64,000 nt of DNA. Origin: Polytrichum commune. Lineage: Eukaryota > Streptophyta > Polytrichopsida > Polytrichales > Polytrichaceae. The number at the start of each line of letters is the position of its first letter. Positions within the stretch are counted from its first letter, which is position 1. Positions 23,489 through 34,010 of this stretch are shown one piece after another. The DNA is taken from positions 4,218,001 to 4,282,000 of the forward strand of contig OX485804.1 in the NCBI GenBank assembly GCA_950295325.1, given 5' to 3'. Under the pieces are notes generated by a model. That model was not told the origin of the DNA, searched no databases, and saw only the letters and a program-made list of their open reading frames with translations. Position numbers and translations under genes: made by a program.

Positions 23489-24581
23489 CAGTGCTCAAAA
23501 TTGAAGTCTTCAGTGCCCTTCAAATGGGTTTCGGGACTTCACAAAATACCTCAAGGAAAACAACCCTTCAAAACATAATCCTCATGTCTAAGTGCTCCCG
23601 TCACTTGAAGTGCTGGATAAATAGTACCCTTCAAGTACTGTTCATCATCTCAAGTAGTTGTTTAACTCCAGCTGTCTAACTTTGGGCTCCAGATCTCAGA
23701 TCCAGATGGGAATTGTATGTTGATAGGTTTGGTTGTGAGAAAGTGCATACTTTGCACTATGACTCTATGCCCGGGTGTGATGTAGGGGGCTCGTTGGAGG
23801 ATTGCATCACCCTTGGTAGACTATACGTCCAAAAGGTTATTGACTCACTAAATGATCGCTTCCCCGACTTTCCCATTTTTAATGCGGCCATGTTTTTCAG
23901 CCCAAAACACTATCCCATGGATGCATTGGATCGAGGCACTTTAACTGAGCAATGGTTGAACCGGTTGGTGACACATTTCAAGTGGAGCTCTGTTCTTGTT
24001 GATCAAGCCAATGCGGAGTTGCTCGAATTTGTGGAGATGTTATCTTCAGCTTGTCAACACCAAAGTATGCATGAAGATTAGGTTTTTTGTGGCCGTGACC
24101 GAGAGTTTAAGATCAATTGGCCAACCCTAATGTCGCTATGGCAAGCCATACTTGTGATCCCTACCAACACTATTGTTTGTGAGCGTGGTTTTTCAAAGCA
24201 AAATTAAGTTAAGAGCGAAAGGAGAACATGCCTAAACCTTGACACACTTGATGCATTGATGAGGGTTAGCCTAAACAGTTTGGGAGTTGAATTCATGGAT
24301 TGGAATGGCATTTTTGACACTTGGAAAACCGCTACAGTAACCAACAAGCGTAGGGCATTGTCACTTCAAGAGGTGGAGTTAGATGGTTGATTCTTCATTA
24401 TTTCATTGTACTAGAAGCATGTAACATGCAAATCATGCATAATTTTAATATTATAAGTTTTATATTTCTTTGAAAATTTTCCATTGACGTCCTAGATTTA
24501 GATATGCCCTTCAATTGCAATGCTGAAATTTCAGAGCCCTTCAAAATGAAATTCATATGAGGGCTTCAATTTTGAGCACTG
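23489..24581 (+). mobile_element. hAT element, internally deleted (1,093 bp)
   Basis: Perfect terminal inverted repeats CAGTGCTCAAAATTGAAG / CTTCAATTTTGAGCACTG, with subterminal AGTGCCCTTCAAATG-like blocks. It is flanked by an exact 8-bp duplication CAAGGAGG at 23481-23488 and 24582-24589. Inside is the C-terminal part of a hAT transposase. The exact termini and target duplication suggest a fairly recent insertion. Confidence 0.9.
23713..24390 (+). pseudogene. hAT transposase C-terminal fragment
   Basis: One frame runs through the fragment with two in-frame stops, TAG at 24079-24081 and a TAA at about 24207. The part before the first stop (MYVDRFGCEKVHTLHYD...) has the acidic/aromatic pattern of hAT middle regions. 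After it, WPTLMSLWQA, PTNTIVCERGFSKQN and LDTLDALMRVSLN match the hAT dimerisation domain pattern (ERgFS, then a Leu-rich stretch). The N-terminal zinc finger and most of the catalytic domain are missing. It cannot encode an active transposase. Confidence 0.75.
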
Positions 24582-24589
24582 CAAGGAGG

Positions 24590-25387
24590 CACTTGATATT
24601 ACGGCTAGGGTGAACCAACACCCACACTCGTACCCTCGGGGGATGAAGGCCTCGCGGATGACACTGAAAACTTCATCCTTCTTTATGGGGAAGCCCCCCC
24701 TTAGAAAGGGGGCCAGCCTCCAAGGAAATTTCTGAACCCGACCGAAAAGTGCTACCCGCCCCGCCCAACTTCAAAAAAAATATTGCTCTTGCATTCTTGA
24801 AGGCTGCTTGACTACAAATCCCATATTGAGTGCACTTCGCCTTCAAGGTCTAAAATCCAATATATATGTGCACTTCCAATTAGTAAATAAGCAATTCATT
24901 GGGATTTCATTCCGGAAATGAAACCATCAATGAAGCATGTAATCAACTTGGAGGTCAAATAAAATCACAAAATCCTCATTAACATTAAGGTCATAATTTT
25001 TTTGACTTACCATTTGAAATTGTCTTTGTCGTTCTAAAATGACACTTAAATTTAGTGTGTTGATTTAGTATGTATATTCTATAATATTTTAGTAACGCCG
25101 CCTACTTTTCACAAGTATTCATAAACAATTAATTAATAAATTAAACTACTGGAATTAATTAATTAATTAAATGTAATTACTGGAAGGACATGTTTTAATT
25201 TAGTGTTAGTAAGGATATGGGAAAAAAAATAACAATGATAAAAGGAGAATTCCAACATATTTTTTAGTAAATCTTCTAACACTAATTATCAAAGAATTAA
25301 AATTTAATGTTGAGCAAGGTACGGTGGTAACAACATTAAATATACTCAAACACTAACTATCCTATAAAGTGTAGTGACAACAAAAAT
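24590..25387. other. Intergenic
   Basis: AT-rich with an AATTAATTAATTAATTAAA stretch near 25155. No gene. Confidence 0.4.
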
Positions 25388-25631
25388 CACTATATTCGGT
25401 AATCGGAGACCTTTTCATGATTTTGAGACTATTTAAGGATGCGGTTTTCAAATAAAGAACAAGAAAAACATAAAATATATTCAATATGACTTAATAAAGT
25501 GATTTGCATGGGTGGCACTAACCAACTTGGCACAAATACATGTCATCACAATAAGAAATTGAACTACTAGATAATAAACCATTTGAATTGATTTTGAGAA
25601 TTTCCAAAGTCTCTAATTAACGAATATAGTG
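25388..25631 (-). mobile_element. MITE family C, copy 2 (244 bp)
   Basis: Inverse-orientation partner of 10316-10559, with the same CACTATATTCG termini and identical length. Confidence 0.75.
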
Positions 25632-25941
25632 ATATAAGGTACATGTCACATGTAAATTACATGTCACATGTATAATTTAAATCGCTATTTTTTTGTAAAA
25701 ATTGTTGTGAGAAGATTTGCAAGCCACATCTTCGACACATTTAACAAGAAGTGAAGACAAGTGAAGCCCAAGAGAAAAGAAGAGAATGGTCAAACTTGAA
25801 TTTTTTTTTCAAAATTGCCCTTTTTGGGCATGTGTTAAAAATATCAGCACATTCACTTTTTGATGCCATGGTCATTCTTCTTGGTCAACATTCAGTTTAC
25901 ACCTAGAGAGGGGCCCAAGGCTTTCAAAACTAATCTTTCAA

Positions 25942-25999
25942 GAAGTCGGACCATGGAAGTTGGACCATAGAAAAAGGCCCTCTTCCATGGTCCGACTTC
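25942..25999. repeat. 18-bp perfect hairpin
   Basis: The arms GAAGTCGGACCATGGAAG (25942-25959) and its exact complement (25982-25999) are separated by 22 bases. The next TGGTCCATAG (26001-26010) pairs in turn with GGACCATAG in the loop, so two alternative pairings are possible. It may be a MITE core or a small-RNA-producing foldback. Confidence 0.6.
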
Positions 26000-27668
26000 A
26001 TGGTCCATAGTGTAGACCGGCCCTTAGCTTGAGATGGACTATCCACTACATTTGCTATTGAACATGTGTCATCTTGCCATTGGTTGTGGTAACCCACCTA
26101 ATATCTCACTTGCCACTACCATGGCTTGACAATCATGGTCATAACAAATATGATAATCACTGAATTGAGAGCTATAAGGGATACTCTCAACTTGAGACAC
26201 ATTTAGAGGGATATTTTTCCTTCACATATATGGGATGAGAGACAAGACAAATATGAACAATTCGAAAAGATAGATAAAAAGATTCATTTATGGAATGAAG
26301 TTTAAATTAGATTTGTGAACAAATTTATGTATGCGACTCTTTAAAAAAATTGTGTTAATGGATGTTTGGAAATACTTATGCAAATAAAAAATGTGTTAAT
26401 TTTGTGTTTGATATAAGTTTATTGATGCTCATCTCGGATTGAGTCCACTCTCTCCTATTTCAAACACCCATATGTTCTCATTCACTCATTTTCACATCAC
26501 ACTTCCATCACATCTACCTTGACCCTATCCCATCCCCATTCCCCATTTGCAGCTATTTGAAACTTGTCACGTGCCATCGTGGGGAAAACCCTAGCGGTGT
26601 GGTCTACCTCTCCAACACCACTTCCTTGTTTTGCATTTTAGTATGCAAAATAAGAGTATCGGAGCAAAGGCGGAGGCAAACTTAAGGTGAAATCTTGCTA
26701 TTTTTTTGGTGAGCGCTTGTGTGAGATTGTAAGTGCTTGTTTGAGATTGTAAGAGTTTGGGTGAGGTTTGAGAGTTGTGAGGATTGAAAGATAATATCTT
26801 ATGTTTAAAATTGAGAGGCTTGAATATGGGAGTTGGGGTTTGAATGGTATATTTGAGTTTTGAGTGAATGTGTTACACATTCTAAGTTGGAGGGTGATTG
26901 TAAGGATAAAAAGTGGATTGAATGTTGTGAGTTGATCCAAACAAATATTTTAGTATTTTCCACATCATGTGATTTTTTTTCCCCCTAATCTTGAAACCAT
27001 TGTCTGTTGTTTTCAAATCATTCTCTCTATCGTCTTGAATCACTTTCCATTGATTATCTAATCCTTGTATTCTTGGAAGTAATTTTTTAACATTCAATTC
27101 ATCGTGAATCTTACCTTGGGGTGAACTTTATAGAGCAGTGTATTGTTCTTAAACACAAAAGCACTGCTTCATCACATGTTTTATTTATTTAATTTTTGAT
27201 GAACAAACATTCTACCATGTTGAATTTTAATTTTTTTTAGATTTGGGATTTCACATTTCAACTCTTCGCTGATATGTTTCATCTTGTCAAGTTTGGAATG
27301 ATTCGTATTAGTATTTACTATCATGTATGACATTCTAAATTCACTCCCCTTAATTTGACTATTTGAATTCCTCAAATCTGACCCCCAATTTTTGTTCTTT
27401 AGATTCTCTAATCTTAGGAGTTAGAACTATTTTATTTGTTGCAATCAATCCTCTTAGTTCATTTCAAACTATGCATTGGTGCATTGACATTGTCATCCTC
27501 ACCGAGTATTTTATGAATACTATACAAATTCACATTTGCAAACCAATGCTTGCATTGCTTTTCACATCCAACTAGAATGTGGTATCCTTTAGTTTAAAAA
27601 CTCACGTATATATTCATATATATATAATCATAAATGTATGAAACACCTAGCATGCACCTAAAACGACG
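26000..27668. other. Intergenic
   Basis: Several short frames, none recognisable. The minus frame at 26698-26940 is from low-complexity GTTTGAGATTGTAAG-like repeats at 26708-26790. Confidence 0.4.
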
Positions 27669-28185
27669 CATATTTATGAATGGCCATTTGTAAATAACCT
27701 GCTCCACACACAAATGTACTTAAGAACTTACGAATGACTGTTCGTCAATGACACATTGAAAAAAAATAAAAATTAGAACTAAATGAATGGCTGTTGGTAA
27801 GTAAGGTGATTAAGACATACATTTTTAGAACTAAATGAACAACCATTCATAAGTAAGGCGATGAAGACGATGCATTTTTAGAACTAAAAAACGTCCATTC
27901 TCAGATAACACGGTGAAACCCAATAAATTCTAGAACTTACGAATGGCCATTCGTAAATAAGGCATTGAATTAAAATATATTGTAGAACTTACGAATAGAC
28001 GTTCGTAAATAATGCACTAAAGAAATATATAAACTAGACCTTATGAATGCTTATATGTAAATAATGTGGTGAAAACCAATACATTTTAGGACTTATGAAC
28101 GGCTGTTAGTGAATTACGCACTGAAAAACAATATATTTTAAAACTTATGGACGCCCGTTCGTAAATAGAGCGTTGCATTGTGGGC
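27669..28185. repeat. 52-bp minisatellite with a dyad in each unit
   Basis: About nine to ten units of 52 bp (+/-2), for example starting at 27774, 27826, 27880, 27931, 27983, 28035, 28087 and 28139. Each has TAGAACTTA followed by a dyad like ACGAATGGCCATTCGTAA. Weaker copies of the dyad continue to about 28350. The dyad can form a short hairpin on each repeat. Confidence 0.8.
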
Positions 28186-28365
28186 ATGTTGTAGGCATTG
28201 AGCTTTTAATAAGCAATAGAAATGCATTTCAATTACGAATGGCCATTTGTATTTGAGACAATATACATTATTGCAGATTCAATGAATACATTAACAAATG
28301 TAGAATAACCTTGCATCATGATTTCAATGTACACATTAACAAACGAATGTTCGTATTATATTACC

Positions 28366-28570
28366 CACTGTAGTTACAGGTGAACTGGTTGAGTTTGAGA
28401 ATTAACCGGAGGAGTTCAAGACTTGAGGAAAATTACCATCATTGTAGAGGAATCGATGAAATCTACCTCAAATGAATAAAGAAAAATCGAGAGGTCACAA
28501 CATGTAACCGTTTGGACTTGAATACACTAGGATTTTGACCGATTATTCTAAAACCCTCCCCGGACACTGC
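28366..28570 (+). repeat. MITE family B, right-hand part
   Basis: From GTTACAGGTGAACTGGTTGAG to CCCTCCCCGGACACTG, including CAACATGTAACCG[TG]TTGGACTTG. The left tip is not adjacent. The minisatellite array ends in front of it, so the array may lie inside another insertion at the same internal site. Confidence 0.55.
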
Positions 28571-29406
28571 TTCCAGCTATGAATATTGTAGTGTGCTTCA
28601 TCCTTTGGCTTTTAATAGACCAGTAATCTTATAATTTTTCCCACATAACAGGTTTGAAATCCACTCAGATCTCACTTGGAAATTAAGATTTGTTCGGCAT
28701 CAAAAAATATAAACAAGGAAGCACTTGATAATTACGTCGGTACTCTAAATTTAATTTGGGACTCACAATAATCAAGTGGGCATGAGCTTCATGAAGAGTT
28801 GAGTGCAAGAACATTAAACAGCGCCAAACATCGGCCAACAACAGGAACATGGCAATCTTCATAAACCTCTCAAAGCCATTTTAGCAGAAATTTATCTCCG
28901 ATCTGAACATAGAATACACTACAGTGGAGTTTGTTTCGCATTTGATTCAAGCACTTCTCAATGGGCAGGTTCTAAAATGATTCAAGAACAATTGATATGA
29001 TTTTAGAAATGGAGCGTCGACCTTCATGAAGCAGGAAAGAATCATATGTACATGATCTACGTACTGCAATGTCCACAAGCCCCTGTCACTGATTAATTAA
29101 TGTCAGTTTATATGACACGGATGACATGATCTCTAAATAAAGTCTGCTCATAATCAGTTCATCAACCAGCTGCACTACTAAATTAATGTTCAATGAGCTG
29201 TAATTTCCATGAGATGCACCATTTACATGCGTTTGTTGCTGTCGACTCAGAGGCTTTGTTGTTGAGGGACTTCGCACTCCGCAGCCGCTTAGATTTGATA
29301 AAAGAACTTTTTTTCTAGCTTCAGAAAATCAAATGAATATGAATGGCGAGTTCTCTGGTTCAGACGATCAAGTAATTAGCGCGTCATGCATGGATCACCA
29401 ACACTT
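28571..29406. other. Intergenic; downstream flank of the gene at 29407
   Basis: No other gene seen. Confidence 0.4.
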
Positions 29407-29589
29407 CTATCTGCCTCCTGATCCAGGCGGCTTCCACTTGGAGGCTCCACCATCCCCTTCTGATCTGCTCTTACTTCCACCGGGAGGTTTCCACTTGGAG
29501 GCTCCACCATCACCTTCTTGATCTACTTCTCTCCTCTTACCTCCAGGCGGTTTCCACTTGGAAGCTCCGCCATCACCTTTTACAGCCAT
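29407..29589 (-). CDS. GDGG-SKW repeat microprotein, layout C (60 aa)
   Basis: A 60-residue protein with three nearly perfect units GDGGASKWKPPGG at residues 5-17, 26-38 and 45-57 (Trp12, 33, 52; the last unit ends PPGSGG). The linkers are KRREVDQE and SKSRSE, with dibasic or Arg-rich sites. The frame is open for 57 further codons upstream, but the ATG at 29589 is preferred. It gives the MAVKGDGG start seen throughout the family, and the upstream codons show no conserved features. Units differ by synonymous changes (Gly, Ala, Pro codons). A TATA box (TATAAATA) lies at 30011-30018 and the shared motif GGTCAAGGCACGCA at 30094-30107, both on the same strand. No signal peptide, cysteine or membrane segment. 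Function unknown. Confidence 0.7.
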   Translation of the reverse strand: MAVKGDGGASKWKPPGGKRREVDQEGDGGASKWKPPGGSKSRSEGDGGASKWKPPGSGGR

Positions 29590-30010
29590 GATGTAGAATT
29601 TCAGTCTAAAGAGTCCCTTGCAAGTTAGGTTACCTTGGAATGAATGTCCAAATTTCAGTTCCCTACGGCAGCTGTAACTGTATGCTCTACTGCTCGGACT
29701 GTTGATTTTAGACAGATATGAATAGTACTTGGTACTACTTTTGCCAAGCTGAGATTGCAATGAATGGATGATCAGAATGTAACAACTGCTGAAGATTGAT
29801 TGATGTAACTGTTCCGCGCGAGGACTTCTGATGAGCCTGGCAGAAGCTTATGTCAAGAAAGAAGTAGAATTCTGAAAGAATGAAGTCGATCGAATAGTAG
29901 CTATGCTCTAATCGATGTGGGAGCAATCTCCCTGTAAACTGTGATGAGTTCTGAGTTCTGTTTTTAGCTGCTGTGTTGAGATGATGTAGAATGTTGGCAA
30001 TTCGCTTCTG

Positions 30011-30018
30011 TATTTATA
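30011..30018 (-). promoter_or_regulatory. TATA box for the gene at 29407-29589
   Basis: TATAAATA on the minus strand within CCCGTATAAATACAG, about 420 bp before the ATG. Confidence 0.5.
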
Positions 30019-30093
30019 CGGGTCCTGGATGCATGGTTCGCTGCAAAGTGCGGGCCTTGATTGTTTCATTTGTCTCAATAAAAAGAAAAAAGG

Positions 30094-30107
30094 TGCGTGC
30101 CTTGACC
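30094..30107 (-). promoter_or_regulatory. Shared promoter motif GGTCAAGGCACGCA
   Basis: An exact 14-bp match to 32035-32048 upstream of the gene at 32424, in the same orientation relative to the gene. It contains GGTCAA, the complement of a TTGACC W-box-like core. It lies about 75 bp upstream of the TATA box. Confidence 0.5.
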
Positions 30108-32034
30108 AATTGGTGGCTTGAATTGAACTGGTTTTGCAGACGGCTTGTTCCAAATTGCAGCGAGTCTATTGATGGTTGACGAAATCACCTGAGAGTTGTT
30201 ATTCTCCCGGGACAAAATTTGTTGAGGATACTTTGGATGTATGTCCACGAAATTAAATTCAGGCGCCCGGGGACATCAAGTATGCCGTTAACACTGTCAT
30301 TACAAGAGGTTTCTACAAAGCTAGGTTGACCTTCCATTTGACTCAAAATTTCTTATTTCATTGTCACGAGACATATACTGTAGATATGCGCGTTATATCT
30401 TGTAAGTTGTGAGGTATATGGTTGTTTCAACCTTTACAGCCAAAACGCCAGGGAAACCAATTTACTAGTGGTTTCAGCTCAGCTTCACGAGAGGTCCGAT
30501 CCCCATCTTGCCATCGTACTCATGTCTAAATCAGCCAGTCACAAAATCTACTTGATTAGACTCCAACTTTGAGGGGCAATATTATTCAGGAGGACTTGCT
30601 GTTGAAACTGGGCACAGGTTGCTACATAAGTGGACAAACCGATACTCAACACGAAGTTGACTGCTTTCCTACCCTGCAAATCGAACAAAATATTGACCGC
30701 CCTCCATTCGTCAATTTGTCAACACCACACATGACAATAAAAGAAAGAAAACATCATGTACTAGTATATTTGATCAGTATGCATCTTAACCGATAGTCAT
30801 CAAGTACGCATTTATGAGCTTACTTTCTGTAATCCTATATTATTTGCGGAAAGGAATTCCAATGCAGCCTTCATAATGATCCTGGCTCATCAAAAGAGGC
30901 TGCCTGAAGTACAAAGGACATGATTTCCGTGTACCACGATTATAGTCGGGGATCGGTCTGACATCATCAACTACCAACCCTGCAAGACAGTTTCTAATTA
31001 CCCTGGCATCATGCAGGTCGTTATTGAAACTTAAGTATCTGTGCAAGTTGACTGCAGAAGAACTCAGGAAATTTTTGTCCCTACACACTCAGTGATTCAA
31101 ATACGTCACTCAGGCTTCGCAGTCGAACTAATCTATCAATTACGCTCCAATCGACTACTTACTGAGGTGATCAATATTCTCAAAAGCTCGTGAGCCTCTT
31201 TGCAGAGCCCTGACTGCAGTAAGTTCGTGGACTTCTGCGTCCCCCCCCCCCCCACCCCCGAGAAATTAAAGGATACTAAAAGACTTTGAGCATTTGTGTC
31301 ATCTTGATTCATAATCAAAGTATCCGTACAACATACGCACGCAGTAGCATGTTCCGACTTAGTCAACTCACTACATGCACCCTTCTCTTCAAGAATATTA
31401 TAACTCTTATGTTGAAGTCTAGGTCGATACTATTGTGTTTTGAAGGGCTATATGAACTTAACTAGTAAATTCAGAGAGGAAAATCGCCCACCCAATGATG
31501 TTCTCTAAATGGATCTCCCGTCATTGCAGCTTTAAGACTTTAGATCAACAATAGCCCCACAGTAGGCCAAATGCTGTCGGTGGGCTGTTGGAACCGAATA
31601 ATTAGTAATATGTAATCGCAAAGTAGTCGAGAACGCTATTTTGACCTCGCCCTAGACACTGACTCATGGCACATAAAAGTTACTTGAAGAACAAGAGATC
31701 TCAACCAACTAAGTATTTGCTGCTGAAGGTGGTGCAGGGCCGAGGAACCTTAAGAGTCAAATCATGGGAGTACTCCTCGGAATGCATCGTATATGGAAAC
31801 CCTGCAGCTCCATTAATTCAAAAGCAAAGTTGCGGCGCCTATTAATTGTCCAGAATTTTCATGTTAACATGATTATTCAAAGCAACGTTTCTTGAAAAAA
31901 ATTTGAAAGTTTGAACTGCCATCAAGAAACCTTCAGATTTTCAAATAACCGTACCGTGGACGCGTTCCCGCCCTTCATCTACATAGGATTTCTCAAGACC
32001 ATGTGTGTCGACATGCCCCCACTAATGGTTGACT
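30108..32034. other. Intergenic between divergent small genes
   Basis: The genes at 29407 (-) and 32424 (+) point away from each other across this stretch. A 13-C run lies at 31241-31253, followed by A and five more C. Short frames are not recognisable. Confidence 0.4.
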
Positions 32035-32048
32035 GGTCAAGGCACGCA
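32035..32048 (+). promoter_or_regulatory. Shared promoter motif GGTCAAGGCACGCA
   Basis: Identical to 30094-30107. It is preceded by GGTTGACT, a W-box core, and followed 17 bp later by a TATA box. Confidence 0.55.
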
Positions 32049-32064
32049 TGCATTCCCAGCTGCA

Positions 32065-32071
32065 TATATAA
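32065..32071 (+). promoter_or_regulatory. TATA box for the gene at 32424-32603
   Basis: TATATAA in TGCATATATAATGCG, about 355 bp before the ATG. Confidence 0.5.
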
Positions 32072-32423
32072 TGCGAACAGAATCCTCACCATGCCAAATT
32101 ACATCCCACACAGCGTCAAACATAGCAAACACAAGAGGCACACAGCAATATCGGAGAATAATTCACTCTTCAGACTTACGCAGACGGTATCCTTAGCTTC
32201 AGAGGATCAGCTCCTGTGAATTCACCTTGTCTAAAAGAGTTGGACTTACGGAGCAGTGCATTTCATCATCATCGCTCCACAGTAGTCATCCGGCAGATTA
32301 TTCTCAAATTGGTAAATCAGATACGACTAATAAGTGTATTAATCCGAGTAAGTCTCGGGTAGCTTGATCCAGAGATTCATCGAAGTCGTTGGAGAAAAAT
32401 TGATTCCGTAAACTACATAATAT

Positions 32424-32603
32424 ATGGCTACTGTGAGAAGTGATGGTGGTTCTTCCAAGTGGAATCCACCTGGAGGAAGCAAGTCAAGGAGAGAAGGTGA
32501 TGGTGGTGGCTCAAAGTGGAATCCACCTGGAGGAGGTAAGTCGAGGAGAGAAGGTGATGGTGGAGGCTCCAAGTGGAATCCTCCTGGTGGAGGAAGCAAG
32601 TGA
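32424..32603 (+). CDS. GDGG-SKW repeat microprotein, layout C (59 aa)
   Basis: The cleanest member: a 59-residue protein MATVR followed by three units, SDGGSSKWNPPGG (6-18), GDGGGSKWNPPGG (25-37) and GDGGGSKWNPPGG (44-56), ending GSK. The linkers SKSRRE and GKSRRE are nearly identical, so the protein is a regular array with a 19-residue period. Units 2 and 3 differ at four codons, all synonymous (Gly GGT/GGA, Ser TCA/TCC, Pro CCA/CCT, Gly GGA/GGT). This indicates selection on the peptide rather than recent DNA duplication. The conserved SRRE before each unit could be a processing site, which is an inference. The antisense frame at 32339-32599 is a shadow. No signal peptide or cysteine. Confidence 0.72.
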   Translation: MATVRSDGGSSKWNPPGGSKSRREGDGGGSKWNPPGGGKSRREGDGGGSKWNPPGGGSK

Positions 32604-33916
32604 TGACTTAGATCGATGAGCTAATTCGCATGACTTGCTTCCCATCAAATGGAGTCTCGATCGGTAATCATGATCAGCTTGGCGGGGGTCAAGGAAAATG
32701 CATGAAAGCATCTGAATCAGAGTGCATGCAAACTAATTCACAGCAGCAACATTTCAACATGAGGTGATCCTTGTCTCATCAGAACTCTTATTCACCGGAG
32801 AACTAAGAGTGCGCAGACCAAGTTAATCTCATCTTGTAGTCATTGCAGTTGGAATCATCTTGGATCTTTAAATAGCTGACTTACCCCATTGTTCATATAC
32901 ATCGATCGTGTAGATTCCCAATTCAACAGACCTTCCAGGCAATTGACATTTGATTACAATTACTGGCAGCAACAGCACATTGCACAAGCTATGTAGATAG
33001 GATTCATTTTTTAGTTCGTTCTTCCAATATGTTCATCCATCTTAGATTCATTCCTCGATCTCTTAGAAGAAAGCAGTAGTTTCGTGGAATCAATCTACCA
33101 CAGGGTTCATATTAGGGCAGTATCGTAGGCAGGAAGAGTTGTTACCAGTTGTAGATTCACTCATGGAGTGAAGGAGTAAAGAGTTGATTTCATACATGAA
33201 CACGGTCTATCTTCTATGAATTGTTGATTATTGTCTATGCATATTCATCAATGAACTCCAAATCATTGTGGTCGTTACTAATAAAGAAAATTTAGTCTAC
33301 GTGGTTTCAGAATTTTCTTTATGTCAGTGGTCAAATTCAAGTGGAACCAAATCCCAAACGAGTTTTGATTTTATCAAATCTAAAAATTGACTTACCTTGG
33401 CTAGAATGGGCTACCAATACTCTTTGACGCTCCACATTCATCAGTACACTTGTCTTTTTGGATACCTACGTGTGAATTGAGGTTCCCCTTTGTTGATGTA
33501 ATGATAAGATCACAGAACTTCTTTGATGATAAGAATTTAAAAATCATTTAAACCTTATCATTAAAAGAACTACTCAAAAAGTAATGACTAAATTTAGTTT
33601 TGGATGTAAATCTCATGACTTTAAATATTTTAAAATTGGGATTTTTTTCATCTTCTTTGAATTCATAATAAACTTGAGGGCACCATTACAAAAATATGTA
33701 GAAAACATCAATTTAATGTAACTTTATCATGTTTTAAACAAATTTTAAGCAATTACATGTTCAATAAAGCTACTTGCACATTACTTACAGTGTTTTCTAA
33801 AATATGTAAAATTTTCTTTTAAAAAAGAATTGTCAATAAAAATTATTTGACTTTGTAGATCAATGTGTTTTCAAATGTTTATGATCATTTCTTTCACAAG
33901 ATTCAAACAACTCCAC
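32604..33916. other. Downstream flank and intergenic
   Basis: TCTCGATCGG at about 32654, after this gene, also occurs after the genes at 44020 and 52237 (near 44181 and 52447). It is possibly a conserved 3' UTR element. Nothing else seen. Confidence 0.4.
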
Positions 33917-34010
33917 ATGGTTCACATGATCGTCTGGAATTCACATAGCTGGAATTCACATGGTCGTCTGGAATTCACATAGCTGGGTTCACATGGTCGT
34001 CTGGAATTTC
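33917..34010. repeat. Short tandem repeat GGTCGTCTGGAATTCACAT
   Basis: Three copies of TGGTTCACATG[AG]TCGTCTGGAATT-like sequence interleaved with CACATAGCTGG, period about 32-46 bp. Confidence 0.65.

Noticed and set aside
32339-32599. Minus frame with Pro-Gly-Gly-Phe-His-Leu-Glu-Pro repeats
   Set aside because: Antisense shadow of the repeat microprotein at 32424-32603. The same applies to 29333-29521 and 45696-45893.
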